Shown: positions 27,936-36,262 of the stretch, piece after piece
How the letters are laid out: each line of letters opens with the position of its first letter
How positions within the stretch are numbered: position 1 is the first letter of the stretch
Assembly: GCA_005503165.1 (NCBI GenBank)
Contig: SCNT01000004.1
Location: 62,001 to 126,000, forward strand
From: Sphingomonadaceae bacterium 3R27E2-A
Lineage (GTDB): Bacteria; Pseudomonadota; Alphaproteobacteria; Sphingomonadales; Sphingomonadaceae
Direction: 5' to 3'
Length of the DNA: 64,000 bases
Program-made: the position numbers and the translations under genes
The notes under the pieces: generated by a model
What the model was told of the DNA's origin: nothing
Seen by the model: only the letters and a program-made list of their open reading frames with translations
Database searches by the model: none

Positions 27936-29279
27936 ATGCGCAAGATCCTGAAATATGTCCTCCTCGCCCTCCTGCTGATCCTGATCGTCGGGGGCATCAC
28001 GCTCTACATCATGTCGCGGCCCGACGTGGCGCGCTTCTCGGTCGCCGAGACGAGCGGCCGGGTGCCCGTGATGGGCGCCCAGGATGCGCAGACCATCCCG
28101 ACGATCAACGTGCCCGAGGCGACGAGCTGGCCCGCAGGCCAGGCGCCGCGCGCCGCGGCGGGGCTGACCGTGCAGCGCTTCGCCGAGGGGCTTGACCATC
28201 CGCGCACGATCCTTGTGCTCCCCAACGGCGACGTGCTTACCGCCGAGAGCCAGAGCCCGCCGCGCAAGGACGGCGGCATCGAGGGTGCGGTGATGAAGAA
28301 TCTGATGGGCAAGGGTGGCACCGGCCGCCGCCCGTCGGCGAACCGCATCACGCTGCTCCGCGACACCGACGGCGACGGCAAGGCGGAGATCAAGACCGCG
28401 TACATCACCGGCCTCAACTCGCCCTATGGCATGGCGCTGGTCGGCGACACGCTGTATGTCGCGAACACCGACGCGCTGCTCGCCTTCCCCTATGTCGCGG
28501 GCGAGACCAAGATGAGCGGCAAGCCCGTCAAGATCGTCGACCTGCCGGCCAAGGGCACCAACCGCCACTGGACCAAGAGCCTGGCGGCGGCGCCCAACGG
28601 CTGGCTGTATATCGGCGTCGGCGCCGATTCGAACATCGGCGAAAAGGGCATGAACCGCGAGTTCCGCCGCGCCGCGGTGCTCGAGGTGCGACCCGAGAAC
28701 AAATATATGCGCACCTTCGCCGCCGGGATCCGCAACCCCGTCGGCGTCGCTTTCTACCCGGGCAGCGACCAGCTGTGGACCGTGGTCAACGAGCGCGACA
28801 TGCTGGGCAGCGACCTCGTCCCCGACTATCTGGCCGAGGTCGACGAGGGCGATTTCTATGGCTGGCCCTGGTATTATTGGGGCGGCTTCGTCGACCCGCG
28901 CGTCGAGCCCGAGGCCGAGGATCGCCGCCAATATGTCCGGCGCCCCGCCTATGCGCTGGGCGCGCATACGGCGCCGCTGGGCATGACCTTCACCCAAGGG
29001 CTCGACCTTGGCGAGCGTTTCGCGAACGGCGCGCTGATTGCCCGCCACGGCTCGTGGAACCGCGAGCCGGTGTCGGGCTATGACGTGGTGTTCGTGAAAT
29101 TCGGCGCCAACGGCAAACCCGCCGAGGCGCTGCCGATCGCCCTGCTCGACCAGTTCCTGGGCAAGGACGGCAAGACGACCCGCGGCCGCCCGGCCGACGT
29201 CAAGGTCGCCAGGGACGGCAGCGCGCTGGTCGCCGACGACACCGGCGGCGTGATCTGGCGGGTGGCGAAGGCGGGGTAG
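27936..29279 (+). CDS. Sorbosone/soluble-glucose-dehydrogenase-like (PQQ-type beta-propeller) protein
   Basis: A 447-residue protein with an N-terminal membrane anchor (MRKILKYVLLALLLILIVGG) and a periplasmic six-bladed propeller of the GDH/L-sorbosone dehydrogenase family. Typical segments are LDHPRTILVLPNGDVLTAES near 85, RITLLRDTDGDGKAE near 135 and GIRNPVGVAFYPGSDQLWTVVNERD near 263, ending with VADDTGGVIWRV. PQQ-dependent sugar or aldehyde oxidation is the family activity; cofactor and substrate are not proven here. It is convergent with dnaN across repeat family A copy 2. Confidence 0.85.
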   Translation: MRKILKYVLLALLLILIVGGITLYIMSRPDVARFSVAETSGRVPVMGAQDAQTIPTINVPEATSWPAGQAPRAAAGLTVQRFAEGLDHPRTILVLPNGDVLTAESQSPPRKDGGIEGAVMKNLMGKGGTGRRPSANRITLLRDTDGDGKAEIKTAYITGLNSPYGMALVGDTLYVANTDALLAFPYVAGETKMSGKPVKIVDLPAKGTNRHWTKSLAAAPNGWLYIGVGADSNIGEKGMNREFRRAAVLEVRPENKYMRTFAAGIRNPVGVAFYPGSDQLWTVVNERDMLGSDLVPDYLAEVDEGDFYGWPWYYWGGFVDPRVEPEAEDRRQYVRRPAYALGAHTAPLGMTFTQGLDLGERFANGALIARHGSWNREPVSGYDVVFVKFGANGKPAEALPIALLDQFLGKDGKTTRGRPADVKVARDGSALVADDTGGVIWRVAKAG

Positions 29280-29298
29280 GGCCTCGCGAGCTATACAT

Positions 29299-29477
29299 TC
29301 CCTCCCCCTTGATGGGGGAGGCAGCGAGACTTGGCGACGCAGTCGCTCAGTCGCAGCGGTGGGGGTGGGCTCTCGGCCTGGACCGGAAGGTGCAAGGCGC
29401 ACCATCACCCTCATCCAACTCCGCCTAGCGCCAAAGGCGCAAGGCTCCGTATCCTTCTCCCATCAAGGGAGAAGGAA
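29299..29477. repeat. Dispersed intergenic repeat, family A copy 2
   Basis: About 180 bases with the same block order as 3153-3335: CCTCCCCCTTGATGGGGGAGG, the GCAGCGAGACTT core, an imperfect palindrome around CGACGCAGTCGCTCAGTCG, CCCTCATCCAACTCCGCCTA, and a final hairpin CCTTCTCCCATCAAGGGAGA. It ends at the dnaN stop codon, exactly as copy 1 ends at the RcdA stop. Confidence 0.8.
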
Positions 29478-30593
29478 TCACACCCGCATCGGCATCAGCA
29501 CGTAGAGCGCCGGGCTCTTCTCGCTTTCGCGGATCAGCGTCGGGGCGTTGGCGTCGGCCAGATGCAGTTCGACATTGTCGCCGTCGACCTGGCCCAGAAT
29601 GTCACTGAGGTAACGCGCGTTGAAGCCGATCTCCATCGCCTCGCTGTCATAGGCCGCGGCAAGCTCTTCGGCCGCGGTGCCGTTTTCGGGGCTCGTCACC
29701 GACAGCGTGATGCGGTCCTTGTCGAGCCCGACCTTGACCGCGCGGGTCTTTTCGCTGGCGATCGTCGAGACGCGGTCGACGCCCTGGAACAGGCTCTTCG
29801 GATCGACCTTGAGCAGGCGGTCGTTCGCGGTCGGGATGACGCGGCTGTAGTCGGGGAAGGTGCCGTCGATCAGCTTCGAGGTGAGCACGGCGTTGCCGAG
29901 CTGGAAGCGGATCTTGGTCGCCGACAGGCTGATCTCGACATTGCCCTCGGCCTCGTCGAGCAATTTGCGGATCTCGCCGACACATTTGCGCGGGACGATG
30001 ACGTCGGGCATCGACGCCGCGCCGTCGGGGCGCGTCACCGTGTAGCGCGCGAGGCGGTGGCCGTCGGTCGCCGCGGCCTTCAGCACCGGGCCGCTCGCGT
30101 CCTCGGCGACGTGGAAGAAGATGCCGTTCAGATAATAGCGCGTTTCCTCGGTCGAGATGGCGAAACGCGTCTTGTCGATGATCTCGATCAGCTCGGCGAC
30201 GGGCAGTTCGAAATTGGTGGGCAGGTCGCCCTCGGCGATCACCGGGAAATCGTCGCGCGGCAGCGTCGGCAGGTTGAAGTTCGAACGGCCGGCCTTGACC
30301 TGCATCTTGCCCTCGGCGGCGGCGAGGCTGACCTCGGCGCCCTCCGGCAGCTTGCGCGCGATTTCGAACAGGGTATGCGCCGACACGGTGGTGGTGCCGG
30401 GGGTCTCGACCTTCGCCGCGATCGTCTCGACCACCTGCAGGTCGAGGTCGGTCGCCATCAATTTCAGTTGGCCGGTGGCGTCGGCCTCGATCAGCACGTT
30501 CGACAGGATGGGAATGGTGTTGCGCCGTTCGACCACCGACTGGACGTGGCCGAGGCTTTTCAGAAGTACCGCGCGTTCGATCGTCGCTTTCAT
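29478..30593 (-). CDS. dnaN: DNA polymerase III beta subunit (sliding clamp)
   Basis: The ring-shaped processivity clamp of replication. The 371-residue protein has three clamp domains, starting MKATIERAVLLKSLGHVQSV and ending with the typical SPALYVLMPMRV. Conserved features include RRNTIPILSNVLIEA near 23 and DGHRLARY near 175. The extended frame to 30695 is rejected, because ATG 30591-30593 matches the universal clamp start. It stands alone, not next to dnaA or recF, as is usual in sphingomonads. Confidence 0.98.
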   Translation of the reverse strand: MKATIERAVLLKSLGHVQSVVERRNTIPILSNVLIEADATGQLKLMATDLDLQVVETIAAKVETPGTTTVSAHTLFEIARKLPEGAEVSLAAAEGKMQVKAGRSNFNLPTLPRDDFPVIAEGDLPTNFELPVAELIEIIDKTRFAISTEETRYYLNGIFFHVAEDASGPVLKAAATDGHRLARYTVTRPDGAASMPDVIVPRKCVGEIRKLLDEAEGNVEISLSATKIRFQLGNAVLTSKLIDGTFPDYSRVIPTANDRLLKVDPKSLFQGVDRVSTIASEKTRAVKVGLDKDRITLSVTSPENGTAAEELAAAYDSEAMEIGFNARYLSDILGQVDGDNVELHLADANAPTLIRESEKSPALYVLMPMRV

Positions 30594-30768
30594 TTGTATT
30601 CCGCCATCCTGTATGCTCGTGCGGGAGAAGCCCCTTTGAGGGTCAAGCGCACCGCCGGCCCGAAGACCCCGATTCCCTGCCCCCGAAAATGTCACCCATC
30701 CTTAACGCGCGCGCGGCGGCGTGCAAGCCATGCTTGCAATGCCGGACCAATCGCGCAATCGAGGCGCG

Positions 30769-31266
30769 ATGCGCCGCGCCCTCCCCCTTTTGCTCCTGCT
30801 GGCGGCGGTGCCCGCGACGGCGCTCGCGGCGCCGCGCACCGCGCTCGGCATATTCGACGGCTGGGGCGCATTTCGCGATCCCGGGACGCCGCGCTGTTAC
30901 GCGATCGCCTCGCCATCGGCGACGGTCGGCACGCCGCAGGTGAAGGCCTATGCCAGCGTCGGTTACTGGCCCAAATCGCGCATCCGCGGACAATTCTACG
31001 TCCGGCTGTCGAAGGCGCGCCGCGAGGGCGCCGAACTGCGGCTGACGATCGGCAGCCGCCGCTTCATCCTGACCGGCAACGGCGCACACGGCTGGGCGGG
31101 CGACACGCGCATGGACGCCGCCATCGTCGCCGCGATGCGGTCGGCCCCGAGCATGAGCGTCGAGAGCACGAGCGCGAACGGCGGGTCGATCGCCGACACC
31201 TATCGCCTGCGGGGCGCGGCGACGGCGATCGATGCGGCGGCATTGGGGTGCGCGCGGTTGGGCTGA
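30769..31266 (+). CDS. Secreted IalB-like protein
   Basis: A 165-residue protein with a clear signal peptide (MRRALPLLLLLAAVPATALA). The mature part begins FDGWGAFRD...CYAIASP, the pattern of the invasion-associated locus B (IalB) family, followed by FYVRLSKARREGAELRLTIG and a conserved C-terminal Cys (ALGCARL), suggesting one disulphide. It is periplasmic with unknown function. ATG 30769 is preferred over the start at 30721. It is divergent from dnaN. Family placement is by pattern only. Confidence 0.7.
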   Translation: MRRALPLLLLLAAVPATALAAPRTALGIFDGWGAFRDPGTPRCYAIASPSATVGTPQVKAYASVGYWPKSRIRGQFYVRLSKARREGAELRLTIGSRRFILTGNGAHGWAGDTRMDAAIVAAMRSAPSMSVESTSANGGSIADTYRLRGAATAIDAAALGCARLG

Positions 31267-31347
31267 CGCCGGGCAGCGAAGGCGCGGAAAACTGCCGAAC
31301 TTAACAGTGGAATCGCTTTCAAACGTCGACCTGGAGTCGCCCAGGGC

Positions 31348-31416
31348 CCCCGCTTTGATGCGGATGGGCACGTCACCGATCAAGCGGGACCCCGGATCAG
31401 GTCCGGGATGACGAAG
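31348..31416. repeat. Dispersed palindromic repeat, family C copy 2
   Basis: Shares its right end (ACCCCGGATCAGGTCCGGGA, then TGACGAAGG) with the copy at 9727-9804. The left half contains GGGCCCCCGCTTTGATGCGG and pairs imperfectly with AAGCGGGACCCCGG. Confidence 0.65.
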
Positions 31417-31475
31417 GGAAATGAAGAACGGCGGAAATGCGCCGAACTTCATTCGCAATCGATATTCGCAATCAC

Positions 31476-31554
31476 CGCTCCCCGGCGAAAGCCGGGGTCC
31501 AAAGTCGAGGAATTCGCGCGGATCGACTGGGCCCCGGCTTTCGCCGGGGAGCGG
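31476..31554. repeat. Palindromic repeat, family D copy 1
   Basis: Arms of about 25 bases: CCGCTCCCCGGCGAAAGCCG at 31476 pairs with CGGCTTTCGCCGGGGAGCGG ending at 31554. The loop contains a stretch around AATTCGCGCGGATCG. Each arm also holds its own small CCCCGGC/GCCGGGG hairpin. A related element is at 53803-53881. Confidence 0.75.
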
Positions 31555-31695
31555 ATGGGTCACATGGTGGTAAATCCCGGAAAACTGCGCAACTTCACAC
31601 TGAAATCGCAGGCCGGCGCATGCGTGCAGCGCGCTGGCGCGCAGACCGATAGCGCGACCGCGATGGCTTGGGCGAGTCCTCATCCATCAGCTTGG

Positions 31696-31720
31696 ATCAC
31701 AAGCGAATATTTTAGGAAAG
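31696..31720 (+). promoter_or_regulatory. Conserved 25-bp upstream motif, copy 1
   Basis: The sequence from ATCACAAGCGAATATTTTAG to GAAAG matches 62175-62199 at 22 of 25 positions. In both places it lies 67-111 bases upstream of a gene on the same strand. This points to a shared promoter or regulator site of unknown identity. Confidence 0.5.
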
Positions 31721-31786
31721 CGCTTTTTGGCGCACTGCTTTCCCTAACCCAAGCGAAAGGAAAGGCGGTTAAACCAGCCCGCGAGG

Positions 31787-33373
31787 ATGGCGGGGCGGAG
31801 CGGCATGGCGGTCGGCGGGTTTTTGCGGAAATTGGGGTTTCGCTGGATATTCCCGATCGGGACGATGCCGATCCCCTATCACCCGCTGGTCGGTCTTGCC
31901 TTTTCGTTGGGGCCGATCCTGTGGGTGGGGTGGCTCGCGCTGTCGGCGGTGATGGGAGACAAGGGCGCGCTCGCCTGGTGGCAGCCGCTGTTCGTGGCGC
32001 TGCTGCTGGGCATCCCGATGTCGATCCCGATCGTCGCCTGGGGGATGATGGCGTTCCGCGCGCATCTGGCGCAGGGGCTGCTCATCGCGGGGTCGATGCT
32101 GCTGCTCGCGATCGACGCTGCGACGGGGCGCGTGGCGCCATATTGGGCGGCGCTGCCCGCAGGTTTCGTGCTGCTTTATGCCGTGCAGCGGATCGGTGGA
32201 AAAGCGAAGCTAAAGGCGCTGCAGGCGGCAGCGGAAAACTGGTCGCCGATCGATGCGGGCAACGCGACGGTGATCGTGCAGGGCGAAGTGCATAGCGCGT
32301 CGAAGGCGCGCACGCTGATCGCCGCGGCCGATATCGCGCGCGTCCTGTCGCTGCCCGGCCCGCCGCTCCGCGGTCAGCGGCCCGCGGAGCCCGCGATGCT
32401 GCACTGGCTATCGCCCGAAGGCGCCGCGCGGCTGCGCGCCGCGTGCGGGGAAGTCGGACCCGCCGGCTGGCACCTGCCGCGCGCGGACGCCAAACCCGTG
32501 CTGCAGCGCCCGGCGGAGGACGAGCCGGCGATTGGGCTGACCGCGACCATCGCACGCTATCGCTCGCTGCTCGTCGTCGGCCGCCTGCACCGGCTGTCCA
32601 TCGCCGATGGCGAGTGCGAACGCGCGGTGATCTGGGGCCGCGTACAGATCGTCGGGCCGCTGCCGCTGTTCACCTGCTTCCGCTGGACCGCGATCTTCGG
32701 CGGCAAGAGCGAATGGCATGTCGGCTTCGCGCCCGACAAGCCCGTGCGGCTGGGCCCCGAGTGGAGCAACGACCATCATATGCTGCCCAAGCTCTTCACC
32801 GCGCGGGCGGAGGATGGCGGGCGGAACGACGATGCGACCCTGTTCGGGGTGGATGCCGGGGGCGGGCTGCTCGCCGCGGGCATGGCCGCCGCCGCGGCGG
32901 ACGAACGCGAACGCATTGCGGCCTTCTGGCGCAATATCGCCGAAGCACCGCTCGACGGGTTCGACGGCAATGTGGTGCAACGGCTGCGCAACGCCAGGGG
33001 CCTGTTCCGGCCCGGCGACGGGCAAAGGCTGGCGGCGTGGCTAAAGGCGGCGCGCGAAGGCCGCAGCCTCCATGCCGTGCGCCACGCCGCGGCGTTGCTC
33101 GAGGTCCTGCCCGAAGAGGATTTCGCGGCGACCGGCCCCGCGCTGTTCGACATCGTCAACAGCCGCATCCTCGCGGGCGAATGGGAGATCGGCCCGAATC
33201 TCGACTATAAGTCGCTACCCAGGGATTGCCCACGCTTCGGCAAGGTCGGCGGCTACGGTCTCGCGCTGCATGTGCCGCGGCTCTACAAACGCTTTGCGCT
33301 GCTGGGGCCGAAGGAGGCCGCGTTGGTGAAGGCGCTGGCCGATTCGCTGGACGGCCATCATTTCCTGGCCTGA
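31787..33373 (+). CDS. Membrane protein of unknown function with large cytosolic domain
   Basis: A 528-residue protein. The first 135 residues contain three to four hydrophobic helices (around 33-55, 64-85, 95-110 and 115-130). The remainder is soluble with no recognised catalytic motif; it has the pattern WSNDHHMLPKLFTARAEDGG near 325 and an Ala/Arg-rich helical tail. Two starts are possible: ATG 31787 (weak AGG) or ATG 31805 with GGGGCGGAGC upstream. It is monocistronic, downstream of a composite repeat region and of the 25-bp motif shared with the Sel1 gene at 62310. Confidence 0.7.
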   Translation: MAGRSGMAVGGFLRKLGFRWIFPIGTMPIPYHPLVGLAFSLGPILWVGWLALSAVMGDKGALAWWQPLFVALLLGIPMSIPIVAWGMMAFRAHLAQGLLIAGSMLLLAIDAATGRVAPYWAALPAGFVLLYAVQRIGGKAKLKALQAAAENWSPIDAGNATVIVQGEVHSASKARTLIAAADIARVLSLPGPPLRGQRPAEPAMLHWLSPEGAARLRAACGEVGPAGWHLPRADAKPVLQRPAEDEPAIGLTATIARYRSLLVVGRLHRLSIADGECERAVIWGRVQIVGPLPLFTCFRWTAIFGGKSEWHVGFAPDKPVRLGPEWSNDHHMLPKLFTARAEDGGRNDDATLFGVDAGGGLLAAGMAAAAADERERIAAFWRNIAEAPLDGFDGNVVQRLRNARGLFRPGDGQRLAAWLKAAREGRSLHAVRHAAALLEVLPEEDFAATGPALFDIVNSRILAGEWEIGPNLDYKSLPRDCPRFGKVGGYGLALHVPRLYKRFALLGPKEAALVKALADSLDGHHFLA

Positions 33374-33384
33374 GCAGGGCCAGG

Positions 33385-34266
33385 TTAGTTCCGCGCCAGT
33401 CGCGTCAGCCCGGCGGCGAGAAAGTCGAGCACCAGCCGCACGCGCGGCACATGGCGCAGCCTTTCGTGCGTCAGCAGCCACAGGCCGGTCGTATCCTCGG
33501 TCTTGGGCGGGAGGCAGCGGACGAGGTCGGGTTCGCGGTCGGCGAGGAAGGCGGGGAGGATGGTGAGCCCCATGCCCGACCGGACGCCCGCGAGCAGCCC
33601 GGACCCGGTATCGTACTGCATCACCACCGAATCTTCGAGCCGGTGCTGGCGCAGCCACGCCTGATAGGGTTCCCAGACAGTGCCGCCGCCGCCGATGAAG
33701 GGGTGCGCGGCGAGTTCCTCGCGGGTGTGGGGGATGCCGTGGCGGTCGGCATAGTCGCGGCTGCAATAGACGGTCCACGGATTATCGGCGATGCGCCGCC
33801 CGACGAGCCCGCCGCCCGACGGCTGCTTGGTGCTTCGGATCGCGATGTCGGCGGCGCCCGACGCGAGGTCGCGCGGCTCGTCGGTGGTCTCGAGGTGGAT
33901 GTGGATGCCCGGATGCTCGGCGCGCAGGTCGCGCAGGATCGGTGGCAGGATCGTCACCGCGAAAATCTCCATCACGGTCACGCTGACCGTGCCGCCGGCG
34001 TCGCGCGACTTGGCGCCCGCGGCCTCGCCGAAGCGGTCGGCGGCGTCGCGCACAGCCGCCGCGCTCGCCAGCATCGCCTCGCCCACGGGGGTCAGCGCAT
34101 AGCCCGCCTGCCGCCGCTCGAAGAGGTTGAGGCCCGTCGCCGCCTCGAGCGCGGCGATGCGGCGCGCGACGGTGGTCTGGCTGACGCGCAGCGCCTGCGC
34201 CGCCGAGAGCGTGCTGCCGGTCTCGGCGACCGCGAGAAAGGCCTTGAGGTCGTTCCAGTCGTACAT
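33385..34266 (-). CDS. LysR-family transcriptional regulator
   Basis: A 293-residue LysR regulator: HTH at 4-64 (MYDWNDLKAFLAVAETGSTL, then SQTTVARRIAALEAATGLNLFER) and a C-terminal effector-binding domain. ATG 34264-34266 follows AGGAAAGCC, and longer in-frame starts at 34284 and 34332 are rejected. It is divergent from a urcA-like gene, with a perfect 9-bp-arm palindrome between them. That gene is therefore the likely target; the inducer is unknown. Confidence 0.92.
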   Translation of the reverse strand: MYDWNDLKAFLAVAETGSTLSAAQALRVSQTTVARRIAALEAATGLNLFERRQAGYALTPVGEAMLASAAAVRDAADRFGEAAGAKSRDAGGTVSVTVMEIFAVTILPPILRDLRAEHPGIHIHLETTDEPRDLASGAADIAIRSTKQPSGGGLVGRRIADNPWTVYCSRDYADRHGIPHTREELAAHPFIGGGGTVWEPYQAWLRQHRLEDSVVMQYDTGSGLLAGVRSGMGLTILPAFLADREPDLVRCLPPKTEDTTGLWLLTHERLRHVPRVRLVLDFLAAGLTRLARN

Positions 34267-34299
34267 GGCTTTCCTGTGCGCCATAATCGCCCGGGCGCC

Positions 34300-34319
34300 A
34301 TTCTGCAATTTTGCAGAAT
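34300..34319. promoter_or_regulatory. Perfect palindrome between lysR and urcA genes
   Basis: ATTCTGCAATTTTGCAGAAT: 9-bp perfect arms with a TT spacer. It lies 34 bases upstream of the LysR start and about 100 bases before the UrcA start. Size and A/T-centred symmetry fit a LysR recognition site. Confidence 0.6.
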
Positions 34320-34419
34320 AGTCCGGCAACATCGTTGCTCCCGCCCGGTTCGCGAGGGGCCTATCTGTCTCCTTACCGGCTTCCTCCCCTCCCTTTCAGC
34401 CGGACGAAGGAGACAAGAG

Positions 34420-34749
34420 ATGAAAAAGCATCTGATCCTCGCCGCGCTCGCCACCGTCTCGGTCGGCCAGCCCGCTTTCGCCCAGGACGCGCCCGCCAAC
34501 CCCAGCGTGGTGGTCCAGCACAAGGATCTCGACCTCGCCACCAAGGCCGGCGCGAAGGCGCTCGACCGGCGCATCTGGCGCGCGGTCGTCGAAGTCTGCG
34601 GCCCCGTGTCGAACTTCGACCTCGCGGGCACCAACGACGTGCGCCAATGCCGCCGCGACACGCGGCAGCTCGCGACAGCGCAGGCCGAAGCGGTGATCGC
34701 CAGCGCGGCGCGCGCCGAACCGATCCGCGTGAGCGCGCTCGCGAAATAA
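34420..34749 (+). CDS. UrcA-family periplasmic protein
   Basis: A 109-residue protein with a signal peptide (MKKHLILAALATVSVGQPAF then AQDAP). The mature part has the UrcA pattern VVQHKDLDLATKAGAKALDR, then VCGP near 56 and CRRDTR near 73, giving a conserved Cys pair. ATG 34420 has GAAGGAGAC upstream. The family is small, secreted and of unknown function. It is divergent from LysR and terminated by a perfect 15-bp hairpin. Confidence 0.88.
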   Translation: MKKHLILAALATVSVGQPAFAQDAPANPSVVVQHKDLDLATKAGAKALDRRIWRAVVEVCGPVSNFDLAGTNDVRQCRRDTRQLATAQAEAVIASAARAEPIRVSALAK

Positions 34750-34780
34750 TCCACCAAAGCCTGAAGGCACTCCAGGCGAT

Positions 34781-34819
34781 CCGTGTTTCCCCGCCCCGGC
34801 GGGGAAACACGGCCTTTTG
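34781..34819. terminator. Bidirectional terminator hairpin
   Basis: A perfect 15-bp stem (34781-34795 with 34798-34812, loop CC) followed by CCTTTTG. It lies between the convergent urcA-like and hxlR genes, 31 bases after the urcA stop and just beyond the hxlR stop. Confidence 0.85.
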
Positions 34820-34822
34820 CCG

Positions 34823-35215
34823 TCAGCCGCGTGCGTCGAAACCGGCGCGCGCTTCCTCGACTTCGCCAAGATGCGCTTCGGCCCACAGCCACACCCCGCA
34901 AAAGGCCTCGCCGAGGCTGTGGCCCAGCCCGGTCAGGCGGTATTCGACCTTGGGCGGGATCACCGGATGCACGGTGCGATGGACCAGCCCGTCGCGCTCC
35001 ATGGCCCTGAGGGTCTGCGTCAGCATTTTCTGGCTGATCCCCGGCACCAGCCCTGCCAGCCGCGTAAAGCGGCACTCGCCATGTTCCTCCAGCGCCTCCA
35101 GTATCAGCATCGTCCATTTGTCGGCGACTCGGCCGATGAGGTCGTTGACCAGCGCCTCGATGCGGGGGTCGACGGGCGCCTCGGGGTCGTAGGAGATTTT
35201 TTCGGGGCTTTGCAT
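34823..35215 (-). CDS. HxlR-family winged-helix regulator
   Basis: A 130-residue HxlR protein: ADKWTMLILEALEEHGECRF near 31-50, RLAGLVPGISQKMLTQTLRAMERDGLV as the HTH, and the wing VEYRLTGLGHSL. No redox-sensing Cys lies in the usual N-terminal position. ATG 35213-35215 is used, because longer frames read into the operator region. It is divergent from an SDR gene 116 bases away with inverted repeats between them, so it most likely represses itself and the SDR. Confidence 0.92.
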   Translation of the reverse strand: MQSPEKISYDPEAPVDPRIEALVNDLIGRVADKWTMLILEALEEHGECRFTRLAGLVPGISQKMLTQTLRAMERDGLVHRTVHPVIPPKVEYRLTGLGHSLGEAFCGVWLWAEAHLGEVEEARAGFDARG

Positions 35216-35230
35216 GGCGGAAAATCCAAA

Positions 35231-35288
35231 ACTCTCTTTTGGGTAACTATAGCACCTTTCGGTGCCTACTTTCTTTTGGAGAGTATAG
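35231..35288. promoter_or_regulatory. HxlR operator/promoter candidate
   Basis: The core GCACCTTTCGGTGC at 35252-35265 is a perfect 5-bp-arm palindrome within a larger imperfect dyad: ACTCTCTTTTGGGTAACTAT on the left mirrors TACTTTCTTTTGGAGAGTAT on the right. It sits between the divergent hxlR and SDR starts, the standard position for HxlR binding. Confidence 0.6.
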
Positions 35289-35331
35289 CGATATCCAGCC
35301 GGTCTCACCACCCCCCAATGGAGGAACGACC

Positions 35332-36075
35332 ATGAAGACTACAGGCAACACCATCCTCGTCACCGGCGGCGGCTCGGGCATCGGGCTGGCGCTGGCGCAG
35401 CGCTGGCACGACGCGGGCAACAGGGTCATCGTCACCGGGCGCGACGCCGCCAAGCTCGACGCGGCGGTGGCGGGACGCGCAAATATGGCGACCGTGGCGC
35501 TCGACGTGACCGACGCCGAGGCGATCGCGGCCTTCGCGAAGGACATCGTCGCCAAATATCCCGCCCTCAATGTGCTGGTGAACAATGCCGGCATCATGGC
35601 GCCCGAGGATGCGAGCGCGAAGCGCGACCTGGCGCATGCCGAGGCGACCGTCGCCACCAACATCCTCGGCCCGATCCGGCTGATCGACGCGCTGGTCGAC
35701 CATCTGGCGGCGCAGGACGGCGCGGCGATCGTCAACGTCACCTCGGGGCTCGCCTTCGTGCCGCTGCCGGGGGCGCCGACCTATTCGGCGACCAAGGCGG
35801 CGATGCACAGCTATTCGGTCGCGCTGCGCGTCCAGCTGGAAGGCAAGGTCGAAGTGATCGAGCTGGCGCCGCCCGCGGTGCGCACCGACCTGACGCCGGG
35901 CCAGTCGACGCGCGAAGGCTATATGCCGCTCGATGCCTTCGCCGACGAGGTGATGGGACTGTTCGCGCAGGACCCGACGCCCGAGGAGATCCTGGTGCAG
36001 AATGTCCTGCCGCTGCGCACCGCCGAGGCGAACGGCAATGTGCCGCAGGTGCTGGCGATGCTGAAGGCGCTATAG
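35332..36075 (+). CDS. SDR-family oxidoreductase (DltE-like)
   Basis: A 247-residue short-chain dehydrogenase. It has the cofactor loop VTGGGSGIGLAL at 10-21, NNAGIM, the catalytic Ser in VTSGLAFVPLPGAP and the Tyr/Lys in YSATKAAMHSYS. It resembles DltE-type SDRs; the substrate is unknown. GGAGGAACGACC precedes ATG 35332. It is paired divergently with the HxlR regulator, which suggests induction by a small-molecule electrophile or quinone (inference). Confidence 0.92.
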   Translation: MKTTGNTILVTGGGSGIGLALAQRWHDAGNRVIVTGRDAAKLDAAVAGRANMATVALDVTDAEAIAAFAKDIVAKYPALNVLVNNAGIMAPEDASAKRDLAHAEATVATNILGPIRLIDALVDHLAAQDGAAIVNVTSGLAFVPLPGAPTYSATKAAMHSYSVALRVQLEGKVEVIELAPPAVRTDLTPGQSTREGYMPLDAFADEVMGLFAQDPTPEEILVQNVLPLRTAEANGNVPQVLAMLKAL

Positions 36076-36082
36076 GGCCACG

Positions 36083-36111
36083 CCATCCCCTCCCGCGCGG
36101 CGGGAGGGGAT
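36083..36111 (+). terminator. Hairpin after the SDR gene
   Basis: GCCATCCCCTCCCGCGCGGC and its complement GGGAGGGGAT form a near-perfect 12-bp stem, 8 bases after the SDR stop. There is no long T-tract (GTTGCGCATTT follows), so termination is probable but not certain. Confidence 0.6.
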
Positions 36112-36262
36112 GTTGCGCATTTCTCCCCCGATGCGACACTTAGTTACATAAGCGCTTGCCGAAGGCCCCGACTCGGCGCATGATCGCTGGCGAACGAGAC
36201 GGAAAGACGCCCTCACGGCGCGCCGTTCGGTCGCAAACGGCTACGGAGAGGGAGATGCCGGA

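Larger units (their letters stand above)
31267..31786. other. Gene-free composite repeat region
   Basis: 520 bases without a credible gene. It contains three imperfect copies of a roughly 35-base unit (31284-31320, 31431-31461, 31577-31610; consensus GGAAAACTGC..AACTT, then a GAAATCGC-like end). They are interleaved with palindromic repeats at 31348-31416 and 31476-31554. A conserved upstream motif lies at 31696-31720. Confidence 0.6.
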
